From an uncultured Bacteroidota bacterium (lineage in GTDB: Bacteria > Bacteroidota > Bacteroidia > Bacteroidales > UBA932): a stretch of DNA of 64,000 nt. Positions 1 through 8,588 of the stretch are shown here, piece after piece. The notes beneath the pieces were generated by a model that saw nothing but the letters and a program-made list of their open reading frames with translations, made no database searches and was not told the origin of the DNA. Within the stretch, counting starts at the first letter, position 1. The number at the start of each line of letters is the position of its first letter. Position numbers and translations under genes: made by a program. The stretch lies in the NCBI GenBank assembly GCA_937901965.1, contig CALGSW010000010.1:62001-126000 (forward strand), given 5' to 3'.

Positions 1-752
1 AATGGGGAGAAGTAGGTGCTGATTATGTTGTTGAATCAACTGGTCTTTTCCTTACTAAAGAGAAATGTGAAGCTCATATTCAGGCAGGTGCAAAAAGAGT
101 AATAATGTCTGCACCATCAAAGGATGATACTCCAATGTTTGTTTATGGTGTCAATCACAATAAGTATTCTGGAGAACAATTCGTTTCCAATGCTTCTTGC
201 ACAACTAATTGCCTTGCTCCCATTGTAAAGGTACTTAATGAAAACTTTGGAATAGTTGAGGGTCTTATGACAACTGTACACGCTACTACAAATACTCAGA
301 AAACAGTTGATGCTCCTTCAGCAAAAGACTGGAGAGGAGGACGTGCAGCAGCTGCTAATATTATCCCATCTTCAACAGGTGCTGCAAAAGCAGTTGGTAA
401 AGTACTGCCTGAAATGAATGGAAAACTCACAGGAATGTCATTCAGAGTACCTACTGTAGACGTTTCTGTAGTTGACTTAACATGCCGTCTTGAAAAACCT
501 GCATCATATGATGAAATTAAAAAAGCAATGAAAAAGGCGTCAGAAGGTGAATTAAAAGGTATTTTAGGTTATACAGAAGATGCAGTAGTATCATCTGATT
601 TTATTACAGATCCTCGCACCTCAATTTTTGATGCAGAAGCAGGTATTTCTCTTAATCCAAATTTTGTAAAAGTGGTTGCATGGTACGACAATGAGTGGGG
701 CTACTCAAACAAAGTACTTGATATGTTGGCTCACATGGCTACTGTAAAGTAA
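1..752 (+). CDS. gap: Glyceraldehyde-3-phosphate dehydrogenase, 5' end outside the window
   Basis: This is the glycolytic/gluconeogenic NAD-dependent enzyme that converts glyceraldehyde 3-phosphate to 1,3-bisphosphoglycerate in the cytoplasm. The reading frame is open from base 3 and reads WGEVGADYVVESTGLF, which is internal GAPDH sequence, so the N-terminal NAD-binding part lies upstream. The catalytic cysteine motif SNASCTTNCLAP, the phosphate-binding TVHATTNTQK, the SSTGAAKAVGKVLPE segment and the C-terminal WYDNEWGYSNK are all present. An ATG at 105 is internal and is not the start. A strong terminator follows 24 bases after the stop, so this gene ends its transcription unit. Identity is secure. 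Confidence 0.97.
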   Translation, partial: WGEVGADYVVESTGLFLTKEKCEAHIQAGAKRVIMSAPSKDDTPMFVYGVNHNKYSGEQFVSNASCTTNCLAPIVKVLNENFGIVEGLMTTVHATTNTQKTVDAPSAKDWRGGRAAAANIIPSSTGAAKAVGKVLPEMNGKLTGMSFRVPTVDVSVVDLTCRLEKPASYDEIKKAMKKASEGELKGILGYTEDAVVSSDFITDPRTSIFDAEAGISLNPNFVKVVAWYDNEWGYSNKVLDMLAHMATVK

Positions 753-776
753 TATTTCTCAAAAGGAGATTCTTCA

Positions 777-812
777 GAGGGCGACTAAAATGATAGTCGC
801 CCTCATTTTTTT
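777..812 (+). terminator. Rho-independent terminator of gap
   Basis: A perfect 10-bp stem, gagggcgact (777-786) with agtcgccctc (795-804), encloses an 8-base loop and is followed by A and seven Ts. It separates gap from the sensor-stub/trkH unit. Confidence 0.9.
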
Positions 813-815
813 ACA

Positions 816-823
816 TATATTTG
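816..823 (+). promoter_or_regulatory. Bacteroidota -7 box (TATATTTG) for the trkH unit
   Basis: TATATTTG matches the phylum consensus TAnnTTTG and lies just after the gap terminator, 17 bases before the ATG at 841. I see no clear TTTG -33 element at the usual 19-21 base spacing, so only the -7 box supports the call. Confidence 0.5.
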
Positions 824-840
824 TGGTCAAAACTTAAACT

Positions 841-1611
841 ATGGGAATACGAAAAAAGATATCTCTTGGTTTCGTCGTAATAGGAGCTATTCTATTCCTT
901 TCAAGCCTTATAGCCATATTTGAATTCAACAGAATGCGACACTCCGTGGCTGCACTTATGACAGACAATATAAACAGCATAAATACTTCAAGGCTACTCT
1001 TGGAATTAACTGATGAATATAATTTCACATTGTTGAGCAGCGTGATTCTTGATTCTGTGATGGATTCTGATAAAGTTCTGTACGACAAGAGATTTGAAGA
1101 TTATATTGCAAACATTAAAAGCAAATTTGTTTCTCAGTCTGAGGTCTCTGTTGCTGATTCTCTTACAATTGCATATAACAAATATCTGGAGGTAATTGGT
1201 GATGCTGCTTCTGTAATGACTCTTAAAAAAGAGGAGAGAAGGCTGTGGTACAAAAATGAGTTAGTACCTGCATATTCAGAGCTTTTGAAGCATAAAAAGG
1301 GACTTGGTCTTCTTACTCAGGGGGCATTGGCTGAAAACACAGCTCATCTCCAGGAGGGATTTTACAGAAGCATCATGCCCGGTATTATAGCTGTAGCAGC
1401 GGGTATTCTGCTGGTATTGCTTTTCAACTATTTTATAAACCTCTATTTTATTTCACCAGTATTGCTTATATCCAGAGGACTCAAGAGTTACAAAGAATTT
1501 AACAAAAGTTACAATGTCAACTTTGACAATGATGATGAAATTCAGGATCTGAATTCTGAAATAAAGACGCTGTTAGATGAACATAAAAACTTGAAAAAAA
1601 CCAGAGAATGA
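841..1611 (+). CDS. Membrane sensor stub: four-helix periplasmic domain and HAMP-like tail, no output domain
   Basis: A 256-residue inner-membrane protein. Segment 8-28 is hydrophobic. Residues about 30-175 form an alpha-helical periplasmic region like the four-helix-bundle sensor domain of chemoreceptors. Residues 180-203 form a second membrane segment. A short cytoplasmic tail follows, with a HAMP-like DDEIQDLNSEI near residue 231. It then stops: there is no kinase, methyl-accepting or cyclase domain. The stop overlaps the start of trkH by four bases (ATGA), so the two are translationally coupled. By inference it may sense osmotic or envelope conditions and act on TrkH, or it may be the remnant of a histidine kinase. 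No frameshift or disabled downstream kinase is visible. Confidence 0.6.
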   Translation: MGIRKKISLGFVVIGAILFLSSLIAIFEFNRMRHSVAALMTDNINSINTSRLLLELTDEYNFTLLSSVILDSVMDSDKVLYDKRFEDYIANIKSKFVSQSEVSVADSLTIAYNKYLEVIGDAASVMTLKKEERRLWYKNELVPAYSELLKHKKGLGLLTQGALAENTAHLQEGFYRSIMPGIIAVAAGILLVLLFNYFINLYFISPVLLISRGLKSYKEFNKSYNVNFDNDDEIQDLNSEIKTLLDEHKNLKKTRE

Positions 1612-3050
1612 ACCTGAAAATTGTAGCGAGAAATATTGGTATGGCTCTGCTGCTGAATGCTATTTTTATGTTCATTTCTGCTGCGGTTTCAATCATTTAT
1701 GGATTTGACAACTCTTTTTCACCATTAATTCTTAGTGCTGTAATTACATCTGTGGTGGCCTCATTCCCTTTGATCTTTGTTAGCAAGTCTGGGGAAATCA
1801 ATGCTAAAGAGGGTCTTGTTATTGTTGTGTTATCATGGATTTTCTCTTGCCTCTTTGGTATGCTTCCATATATCTTATACGGAGGAGAGTTTTCAATAAT
1901 TAACGCCTGGTATGAAAGTGTATCAGGGTACACGACTACAGGTGCTACTGTTTTAGTAAACGTTGAGTCGCTGCCAAAAGGTCTGCTTTTTTGGAGAGCC
2001 TCTACTCACTGGCTTGGCGGTATGGGAGTTGTGCTATTTATGCTTCTGATTTTACCTTCAATTTCTGCATCAAAGATGTTGAGTAAGTTTGAGATATCCT
2101 CTTTATCCAAGGATAATTTCAAATTCAGGGCACAACAGACAATAAGGGTTATTTCAACTGTATATCTTGGATTAACCCTTCTTGAGACAGCGCTGTTAAT
2201 GCTGGCAGGCATGAATCTTTTTGATGCGGTTTGTCATTCATTTTCTACTGTGGCAACAGGTGGCTTCAGTACGAAAAATCTCTCTCTCGCTTATTATGAC
2301 TCTATCTCTATTGATATTATTGTCATGGTATTCATGCTTCTATCCGGGATGCATTTTGGATTACTGTATAGTGCATCACTCGGAAAAATTCAACCATTGT
2401 GGAAATCGCCTGTTGTAAGATATTATCTTTCATCAATAATTGTAATATCGCTTGTTATAACTATAAACTTGAAAATTTCAGGCATTGAGCCGGATTGGGT
2501 TCATGCTGCCAGGCATGCCTTTTTTCAGGTAATATCTGTTGGAACAACCACTGGTTTTGCAAGTGCAGATTCAAGTATATGGCCATCTTTTTCAATATTA
2601 CTTATGATTTTTCTTACTCTGCAGTGTGCTTGTTCCGGATCTACCTCCGGAGGCTTGAAAGTTGACAGGGTTTTGATTTTCTACAAAGCATTCAAGGCAC
2701 AGGTGAAAAAACAAATTCACCCTAATGCTGTCATTCCTGTTAAACTAGGCAATCATGTGCTTGATAGGGAAACTGTTACATCTACATCTTTGTTTATTGT
2801 TTTATATATGTCAATTGTATTTGTAGTAACAATAATCCTTGCCTTTTTAGGAGTTGACATTCTTGAGGCTTTTACTGCTTCTGCTGCGAATATGGGTAAT
2901 GTAGGACCGGGTTTTGGTACTGTTGGATCTCTTGGGAATTACTCTCAAATTCCAGCAATGGGAAAATTTGTGCTTTCAATTCAGATGTTAATGGGTCGTG
3001 TGGAAATTTATTCAATGCTTCTGATAGTTCTTGTATTCAGAAAAAGATAA
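1608..3050 (+). CDS. trkH: TrkH/KtrB-family potassium uptake channel subunit
   Basis: A 480-residue polytopic membrane protein of the Trk/Ktr/HKT superfamily, which moves K+ into the cell. The four pore-loop signatures are visible: SGYTTTGATV, FSTVATGGFST, ISVGTTTGFAS and NMGNVGPGFGTVG. The GGMGVVLFMLLILP segment after the first pore is typical of TrkH. Length is normal. TrkH usually works with a cytoplasmic nucleotide-binding gating subunit (TrkA/KtrA). None is encoded beside it, so that partner must lie elsewhere. It overlaps the preceding sensor stub by four bases and is eight bases from the helicase gene. Confidence 0.93.
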   Translation: MNLKIVARNIGMALLLNAIFMFISAAVSIIYGFDNSFSPLILSAVITSVVASFPLIFVSKSGEINAKEGLVIVVLSWIFSCLFGMLPYILYGGEFSIINAWYESVSGYTTTGATVLVNVESLPKGLLFWRASTHWLGGMGVVLFMLLILPSISASKMLSKFEISSLSKDNFKFRAQQTIRVISTVYLGLTLLETALLMLAGMNLFDAVCHSFSTVATGGFSTKNLSLAYYDSISIDIIVMVFMLLSGMHFGLLYSASLGKIQPLWKSPVVRYYLSSIIVISLVITINLKISGIEPDWVHAARHAFFQVISVGTTTGFASADSSIWPSFSILLMIFLTLQCACSGSTSGGLKVDRVLIFYKAFKAQVKKQIHPNAVIPVKLGNHVLDRETVTSTSLFIVLYMSIVFVVTIILAFLGVDILEAFTASAANMGNVGPGFGTVGSLGNYSQIPAMGKFVLSIQMLMGRVEIYSMLLIVLVFRKR

Positions 3051-3058
3051 TAAGAACT

Positions 3059-4492
3059 ATGCCGCTTGCTGATTTTTTGGAGAAGAAGATGCTGGATGGT
3101 TTGGGATTTGAACCCACTCCCTGTCAGGTAGATTTAATAAAGAAAGTATCGGAATATGTACTCTCACCAGGAGCCTCTCCTCTGCCAGGAGCAAAAGAGA
3201 TAATGGTTATTAATGGTTATGCCGGTACGGGAAAAACATCAGTTCTGGCTTCACTTGTTAAGGTTCTGAATCTTTTTGAGAGGAATTCAATATTGCTGGC
3301 TCCTACCGGAAGGGCTGCAAAAGTTCTTAGCGGTTATACCGGAAAAAGAGCATATACTATCCACAAACATATTTACAGGCAGCGGTCAATAAGTGATGGT
3401 TTGGGTTTGTTCACTCTGAACATAAACCAGAACAGAGATACAATCTATATTGTTGATGAGGCCTCTCTTATATCAAATGATAGTGACGGATCCTCTTTTG
3501 GCTCAGGACATTTGCTGGATGACTTAATTCAATATATCTATTCTGGAGAGGGAAATAAACTTATTCTAACAGGAGATTCAGCCCAGCTGCCTCCGGTGGG
3601 TTTTGAATTTTCTGAGGCACTTGACTATAAATCTATGTCAAACTACGGACATATTCAATACTCACAATTAAAAAGTGTTGTAAGGCAGGCAGAGGATTCC
3701 GGGATACTTCACAATGCTACGATTTTAAGAAAACTTATTGAAAATGGGGTTCATAAGACTCCAGCATTTGAGTTAGGGAAATTCACAGACATTAAAAGGA
3801 TTACAGGTGGGGATCTTATTAACGAGCTTGAAAGCGCTTTTAATAGGTGGGGTGAGGATGAAACACTTGTTTTATGCAGGTCAAATAAAAGAGCAAACAG
3901 GTACAACAGGGGAATCAGATCTTCAGTCTTATTCAGAGAGGAGCGCGTGGGTAGAGGAGATAAACTTATGATTGTAAAGAATTGTTATCAATTTCTGGAA
4001 GATGCACAAAATGTGGGTTTTATTGCAAATGGAGATGTAGCGGAACTTCTTAAAATTTCAAACTATGAAGAGAGATACGGACTTACTTTTGCAGATGCAA
4101 TCCTCTCTTTTCCGGATTATGACAATTTGGAAATCAAAGCTAAAATAATCTTGGATACACTGGAGAGTGAATCAGCTTCTCTTGGACCTGAGCAGCAGAA
4201 ACGATTATTTGCAGAGATTATGGAGGACTACTCTCATATAAAGACTAAACGTAAAAGAATATCTGCAGTAAGAGAGGATCGTTATTTCAATGCTTTGCAG
4301 GTTAAGTTTGCATCAGCGATAACATGCCATAAATCACAGGGTGGTCAATGGTCAGCAGTGTTTATTGATAATCCATTCTGGAAAGAAGAAATCACTACAG
4401 ATGATCTTAAATGGCTCTATACCGCAATTACAAGAGCTACAAAAATGATCTATTTTGTTAACTTTAACGACTCATTTTTTGCAAAAATGTAA
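3059..4492 (+). CDS. RecD-like superfamily 1 DNA helicase
   Basis: A 477-residue ATP-dependent helicase of the RecD/Pif1-like SF1B class. Walker A GYAGTGKTS is at residues 53-61, the motif Ia-like LLAPTGRAAKVLS follows, then Walker B IYIVDEASLI, the motif III TGDSAQLPPVGFE and C-terminal motifs CHKSQGGQW and LYTAITRATK (UvrD_C_2 type). It lacks the long N-terminal region of RecD2 and any RecBC partner beside it. It probably unwinds DNA 5'-3' in repair or replication; the exact role cannot be read from the sequence. It lies in the same packed unit as trkH and the DPP IV gene, with no evident functional link. Confidence 0.85.
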   Translation: MPLADFLEKKMLDGLGFEPTPCQVDLIKKVSEYVLSPGASPLPGAKEIMVINGYAGTGKTSVLASLVKVLNLFERNSILLAPTGRAAKVLSGYTGKRAYTIHKHIYRQRSISDGLGLFTLNINQNRDTIYIVDEASLISNDSDGSSFGSGHLLDDLIQYIYSGEGNKLILTGDSAQLPPVGFEFSEALDYKSMSNYGHIQYSQLKSVVRQAEDSGILHNATILRKLIENGVHKTPAFELGKFTDIKRITGGDLINELESAFNRWGEDETLVLCRSNKRANRYNRGIRSSVLFREERVGRGDKLMIVKNCYQFLEDAQNVGFIANGDVAELLKISNYEERYGLTFADAILSFPDYDNLEIKAKIILDTLESESASLGPEQQKRLFAEIMEDYSHIKTKRKRISAVREDRYFNALQVKFASAITCHKSQGGQWSAVFIDNPFWKEEITTDDLKWLYTAITRATKMIYFVNFNDSFFAKM

Positions 4493-4510
4493 ACGAACAA
4501 CTTGAATAAT

Positions 4511-6610
4511 ATGAATAAAAACTGCGTAAAGGCTATCACTCTTATCTGTATATCCTTTTATACATTAACATTAAACTCACAGGATTTAAAACAATTGTCC
4601 TCAGTCCTTTCATGGAAGGATAATAACACTTTGTTATTTACACGTCTTGAAAAAGACAAGAGAATTTATCAGGAGTATAATATTACAAACAGACAATTTG
4701 CTGAAGTTGCAAAACCTGTTGAGGAGGCAAAGGCCGGTGTTATGGTAAAGGAGGGTGATATTTACTACATATCAGCTTCCGGGACAGAGACTAAGATTAC
4801 TGAAACGAAATCAGAAGAAAAAAATCCCGAATTGTCACCTGATGGTAAGTTTGTCGCTTTTACAAGAGATAATGATCTTTACTCAGTAAGTATTGACGGG
4901 ACTAATGAAAAGAGATACACAAATGATGGTACAGATTTAATTTTGAACGGATGGGCCTCTTGGGTTTATTACGAGGAAATTCTTGGAAGAGCTTCAAGAT
5001 ACAGGGCTTTTTGGTGGTCACCGGACAGTAAGTCAATTGCATTTATGAGATTCGATGATTCAAAGGTTCCTATGTTTCCAATATACGAGCCTTCAGGAAA
5101 ACACGGATCAGTAGTAAGGACAAGATATCCAAAAGCCGGAGATGATAATCCGCTTGTTAGAATTGGTTTTGCAAACATCACAAATGGAGAGGTAATTTGG
5201 GCAGATTTCAACGAAATGGATGATCAGTACTTTGGGACTCCTTACTGGAACAGTAATTCTAATGAGCTTCTTGTGCAATGGATGGATAGGGATCAGTCGG
5301 ATTTCAAGCTCTATTCTGTTCAGCGGGACAATGGTAATAAGAGAGTTATTTACAAGGAGCATCAGGACACGTGGATTGACTGGCTTGAGGAGGTTAGGTT
5401 TGGATCAGACGGATTATATTTTGTAAGAGATTTTGAATTATGGGAACATATTTATTTTCAGAGCTATGATGGGAAGGTCTTTTTAAGAATAACAGATGGA
5501 AAAAACTGGGGAATCAGGTTTACTGAATTTGATGAAGGTTCCAGAAAACTATTTTTTACAGCTAGAAGAGAGACATCTGTAAAGAATGATTTTTACCTGC
5601 TTACCTGGAATAAAAATAAAAACAAAAGTGAAGTTAAAAGGTTATCTGATGGAAACCTGAACTACTCCTCTGTATCTCTATCTCCTGACAGAAAGAGCTT
5701 CGTTGCAAATGTCTCATCGGTTTATTCACCGACAAAAACTATTATAATGAGTATTGAAAAGGGAAGCCCAGTTAAAGTTGGAGAACAACTAGTTGTACAA
5801 GATGCAGCTGAGGGCGTTGACATGAAGACTCTGCCTGTTGCGGAAATGTTGTACATAACAACAGTTGATGGCTATAGACTGCCTGCTTCAGTCATCTGGC
5901 CGGAGAAAATGGATAGAACTAAGAAATATCCTGTCATTGTGAATATGTATGGTGGACCTAACTCAGGTACAGTAATGGATACATGGAGGAATCCTTCGGA
6001 CGATACAAAATTCTGGTACAAAAAAGGGGTGATACAGATAAATATTGATCACAGGGCATCCGGACATTGTGGAAAAGAGGGCCTTAATTTCATTCATAGA
6101 AATCTTGGTAAACAGGAGATTGCGGATTATATAACCTGGGCTAAATATTTAATTTCGCTTCCATTTGTAAATCCACAGAAGATAGGAATCACAGGTTTTT
6201 CATATGGTGGAACGATGACGTTGCTCGCGCTGACAGAGGGAGCGGAATACTTCAGATACGGAGTTGCAGGGGGAGGAGTTTATGACTGGCAGTTGTATGA
6301 TAGCCACTATACAGAGAGATATATGGATACCCCTTTGAAAAATCCCGAGGGATATAAAAGCACATCTGTACTTGGTTTGGTTTCCAAATACAGAAGTGAA
6401 TCGGGTTCCAGATTGTATATTACTCACGGCACATCAGATGATAATGTTCATTTTCAAAATACACTTCAGTTAATTAATGCTTTACAGAAAGCTGGCAAAC
6501 AGTTTGAACTTATGATTTATCCCGGTGGGTTTCATGGTTACAGAGGCTTACAGGCTATTCATGACAGGGAGGCAACAAGGGCTTTCTGGTTGATGAATCT
6601 TTTTGATTAA
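4511..6610 (+). CDS. Dipeptidyl peptidase IV-type S9 serine peptidase, exported
   Basis: A 699-residue exported peptidase that cleaves N-terminal X-Pro dipeptides. A hydrophobic N-terminal segment ending near LTLNSQ is a likely signal peptide. A beta-propeller domain (about 40-430) contains WVYYEEI, matching the paired-glutamate motif of DPP IV that binds the substrate amino terminus. The C-terminal alpha/beta hydrolase has the nucleophile motif GFSYGGT (Ser about 564), the Asp motif HGTSDDNVH and the His motif GFHGYRG. I chose the ATG at 4511. An in-frame TTG nine bases upstream is possible but less likely. It ends the unit that begins at 841 and overlaps the convergent gene by four bases. 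Confidence 0.88.
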   Translation: MNKNCVKAITLICISFYTLTLNSQDLKQLSSVLSWKDNNTLLFTRLEKDKRIYQEYNITNRQFAEVAKPVEEAKAGVMVKEGDIYYISASGTETKITETKSEEKNPELSPDGKFVAFTRDNDLYSVSIDGTNEKRYTNDGTDLILNGWASWVYYEEILGRASRYRAFWWSPDSKSIAFMRFDDSKVPMFPIYEPSGKHGSVVRTRYPKAGDDNPLVRIGFANITNGEVIWADFNEMDDQYFGTPYWNSNSNELLVQWMDRDQSDFKLYSVQRDNGNKRVIYKEHQDTWIDWLEEVRFGSDGLYFVRDFELWEHIYFQSYDGKVFLRITDGKNWGIRFTEFDEGSRKLFFTARRETSVKNDFYLLTWNKNKNKSEVKRLSDGNLNYSSVSLSPDRKSFVANVSSVYSPTKTIIMSIEKGSPVKVGEQLVVQDAAEGVDMKTLPVAEMLYITTVDGYRLPASVIWPEKMDRTKKYPVIVNMYGGPNSGTVMDTWRNPSDDTKFWYKKGVIQINIDHRASGHCGKEGLNFIHRNLGKQEIADYITWAKYLISLPFVNPQKIGITGFSYGGTMTLLALTEGAEYFRYGVAGGGVYDWQLYDSHYTERYMDTPLKNPEGYKSTSVLGLVSKYRSESGSRLYITHGTSDDNVHFQNTLQLINALQKAGKQFELMIYPGGFHGYRGLQAIHDREATRAFWLMNLFD

Positions 6611-7551
6611 AGCATTGCCAATAACATTAATTCGTCGTATAGCTCCCATTCTAGAGAATCGTCACCTTTAAGGCTTTTGTCTGCAAGGATTTCGTATGGT
6701 TTGAAGAGAATGCCGCTGTTTCCTGTGGATGCAGTGTTGTAATTTGTCACAACCATTCCTGATGTAATTGTATAATTACTTTCAGTTTTCTCTTTTTTGT
6801 TTTTTACGGTGATGTCAATGTCAGACCTGGAGAAGTCATAATACCATTTTCCATTGTATTTCTTATAACCCACAACATATTTAGCTTCATTGACTTGAAT
6901 CTTAAGATGTGATGGTTTATTTTTAATAAATGAAAGGTATGCATCACCTCTCTCCTCTACATTCATACTAAACTCAACTTTTGCAACAGCATGTGATTCG
7001 GAATCAATATAGATTTTACCTTTATAAAGAATTTGTTCGCAAGCTTGTTTCTGATCAAAGTTTACAACATAGAATATTTTTCCATCCTGTTCAACAGGTG
7101 TGTCATATTCAAAAAAATACATCTCATCAAATTTTCTTACATCACAACCAGGAAGTGAATACTTCATAATATCAAGTCTGGCAATATTATTTGGACCACC
7201 CTTAAGTTTAATAACAATAGGGTCTTTTGTTGCACTGTTGCTTTTTCTGATCTTCTTTACAAGAATTTTATCATTCTTTACAGAGAGGTACGATGCCTTT
7301 TCAACGTCTATAAGAGCTTCATTTAGTGAAACAGTATAAGAGTCCTTCTGAACAGTCTCTTTGTAGTAAGCGGAGAGTTGAGAGTCTTCCTTCTCATAAT
7401 TTTTTGAAACATTATTAAATGCCTCTTTTACCAGAATACTTGCATCGTATTTGGGATTTTTTACTTGTGGTGCATAAGTAGCTGCGAAAGAGCTGACTGA
7501 TGCTGCTGCCATGATGGCGACTAGAGTTAAGGAGCAAATTGTTGTTTTCAT
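6607..7551 (-). CDS. Exported protein of unknown function
   Basis: A 314-residue protein with a clear signal peptide (residues 1-24, cleavage likely after VSSFA), so it is periplasmic or surface-located. The rest is beta-rich with charged stretches and no membrane segments or catalytic motif I recognise. Its style (YKKYNGKWYYDFSRSDIDI, a VVNFDQK segment) recalls the C-terminal part of Bacteroidota carboxypeptidase-regulatory-like exported proteins, but without the N-terminal Ig-like domain. Its stop overlaps that of the convergent DPP IV gene by four bases. Function is unknown. Confidence 0.8.
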   Translation of the reverse strand: MKTTICSLTLVAIMAAASVSSFAATYAPQVKNPKYDASILVKEAFNNVSKNYEKEDSQLSAYYKETVQKDSYTVSLNEALIDVEKASYLSVKNDKILVKKIRKSNSATKDPIVIKLKGGPNNIARLDIMKYSLPGCDVRKFDEMYFFEYDTPVEQDGKIFYVVNFDQKQACEQILYKGKIYIDSESHAVAKVEFSMNVEERGDAYLSFIKNKPSHLKIQVNEAKYVVGYKKYNGKWYYDFSRSDIDITVKNKKEKTESNYTITSGMVVTNYNTASTGNSGILFKPYEILADKSLKGDDSLEWELYDELMLLAML

Positions 7552-7635
7552 TGTAGTGGATTTTTGCAGTTATTAAATTTTCTGCAATATAGACGACCCC
7601 TTACATGAAAAAGTTGCAAGAATATTATTCCAAGT

Positions 7636-8508
7636 TTATAATATATTGAGTGTTTGCTCTTTAATCTTTTCCAATTCCTCTTTCATCCCTACCACTACTC
7701 TTTGAATCTCTGCAAAATTTGCTTTTGAACCAAGAGTGTTTATCTCTCTTCCTATCTCTTGGGTTATGAATCCAAGTTTTTTGCCTGGCATTGTCTCATT
7801 CTCTATTGTTTGAATAAAAAAGTTGCAATGTTGTTTTAATCTAACCTTCTCTTCAGTTATATCAAGCTTTTCAAGATAATAGATTATCTCTTGTTCAAAT
7901 CTGTTTTCATCTGCTTTTAGTCCGGACTCAGCAAATTTTGACAACAACTTTGCCCTTACCGCGTCATTCCTTAGCGAGTCAAGCCTCTCGGTTTTTTCCA
8001 GAAGAGTAAGTATTAAAGCAATTCTCTCCCTGATATCTGACTCCAATTTTGATCCTTCAGCAGATCTGAACTGATTCAAGGATTCTGCTGCCCTTACAAT
8101 ACAGTCCTTAAGCTGAGGCCAGATTGTTTCAGCTTCTACCGGCTTTGCAGACTCGGTTACATCAGGCATTTTAAGAATTACAGGAAGAATCTCTTTTTCG
8201 CTAAACTCAATCCCTAGTTTATTACAGAGTTCAGAAATTTGTATCCAGTATGATTGAAATGCATCACTGTTTATATGTTTTCCTGTGTTCTCCTCATTAT
8301 TCTCAAAAGATATGTAAAGATCAATACTCCCTCTTCCAAGTAAATTCGATAGAGTTTGCCTGATTTCAAGTTCTTTATCTCGTGGTATATATTGAGTTTT
8401 CAGATTGATATCTGCACTTTTTCCATTAACAGATTTTATCTCAACAGTAATTTTTCCTGCAGGTATGGCAGCCTCTGCCTTTCCGAAGCCTGTCATAGAC
8501 ATTAGCAT
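7636..8508 (-). CDS. yicC: YicC-family endoribonuclease
   Basis: A 290-residue cytoplasmic protein of the YicC/YloC family, known as endoribonucleases that affect RNA turnover. The family N-terminus SMTGFGKAE and the C-terminal DUF1732 signature (GREINTLGSKANFAEIQRVV, ending in EELEKIKEQTLNIL) are both present, and length matches the E. coli protein. The start may be the ATG at 8508 or the one at 8502 (MSMTGFG). It is divergent from glnS, and a -7 box lies at 8540-8547 on this strand. Confidence 0.93.
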   Translation of the reverse strand: MLMSMTGFGKAEAAIPAGKITVEIKSVNGKSADINLKTQYIPRDKELEIRQTLSNLLGRGSIDLYISFENNEENTGKHINSDAFQSYWIQISELCNKLGIEFSEKEILPVILKMPDVTESAKPVEAETIWPQLKDCIVRAAESLNQFRSAEGSKLESDIRERIALILTLLEKTERLDSLRNDAVRAKLLSKFAESGLKADENRFEQEIIYYLEKLDITEEKVRLKQHCNFFIQTIENETMPGKKLGFITQEIGREINTLGSKANFAEIQRVVVGMKEELEKIKEQTLNIL

Positions 8509-8539
8509 AGTATACGGTTTTAGTTGTTATGAGGTAACG

Positions 8540-8547
8540 CAAAGTTA
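8540..8547 (-). promoter_or_regulatory. -7 box (TAACTTTG) for yicC
   Basis: On the minus strand the sequence reads TAACTTTG, a match to TAnnTTTG, 32 bases before the yicC start. It lies back to back with the glnS box at 8561. No convincing -33 element is seen. Confidence 0.5.
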
Positions 8548-8560
8548 AGCAAGAAATCTT

Positions 8561-8568
8561 TATATTTG
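8561..8568 (+). promoter_or_regulatory. -7 box (TATATTTG) for glnS
   Basis: TATATTTG matches TAnnTTTG and is 20 bases before the glnS ATG, which would give a leader of about 14 bases. The -33 region is weak. Confidence 0.55.
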
Positions 8569-8588
8569 CGGTTCATAAATGAAATAGT

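Noticed and set aside
841..1611. Sensor stub as a pseudogene of a frameshifted histidine kinase
   Set aside because: No kinase remnant follows in any frame; trkH begins at once, overlapping by four bases. A remnant origin remains possible, but the gene looks intact.
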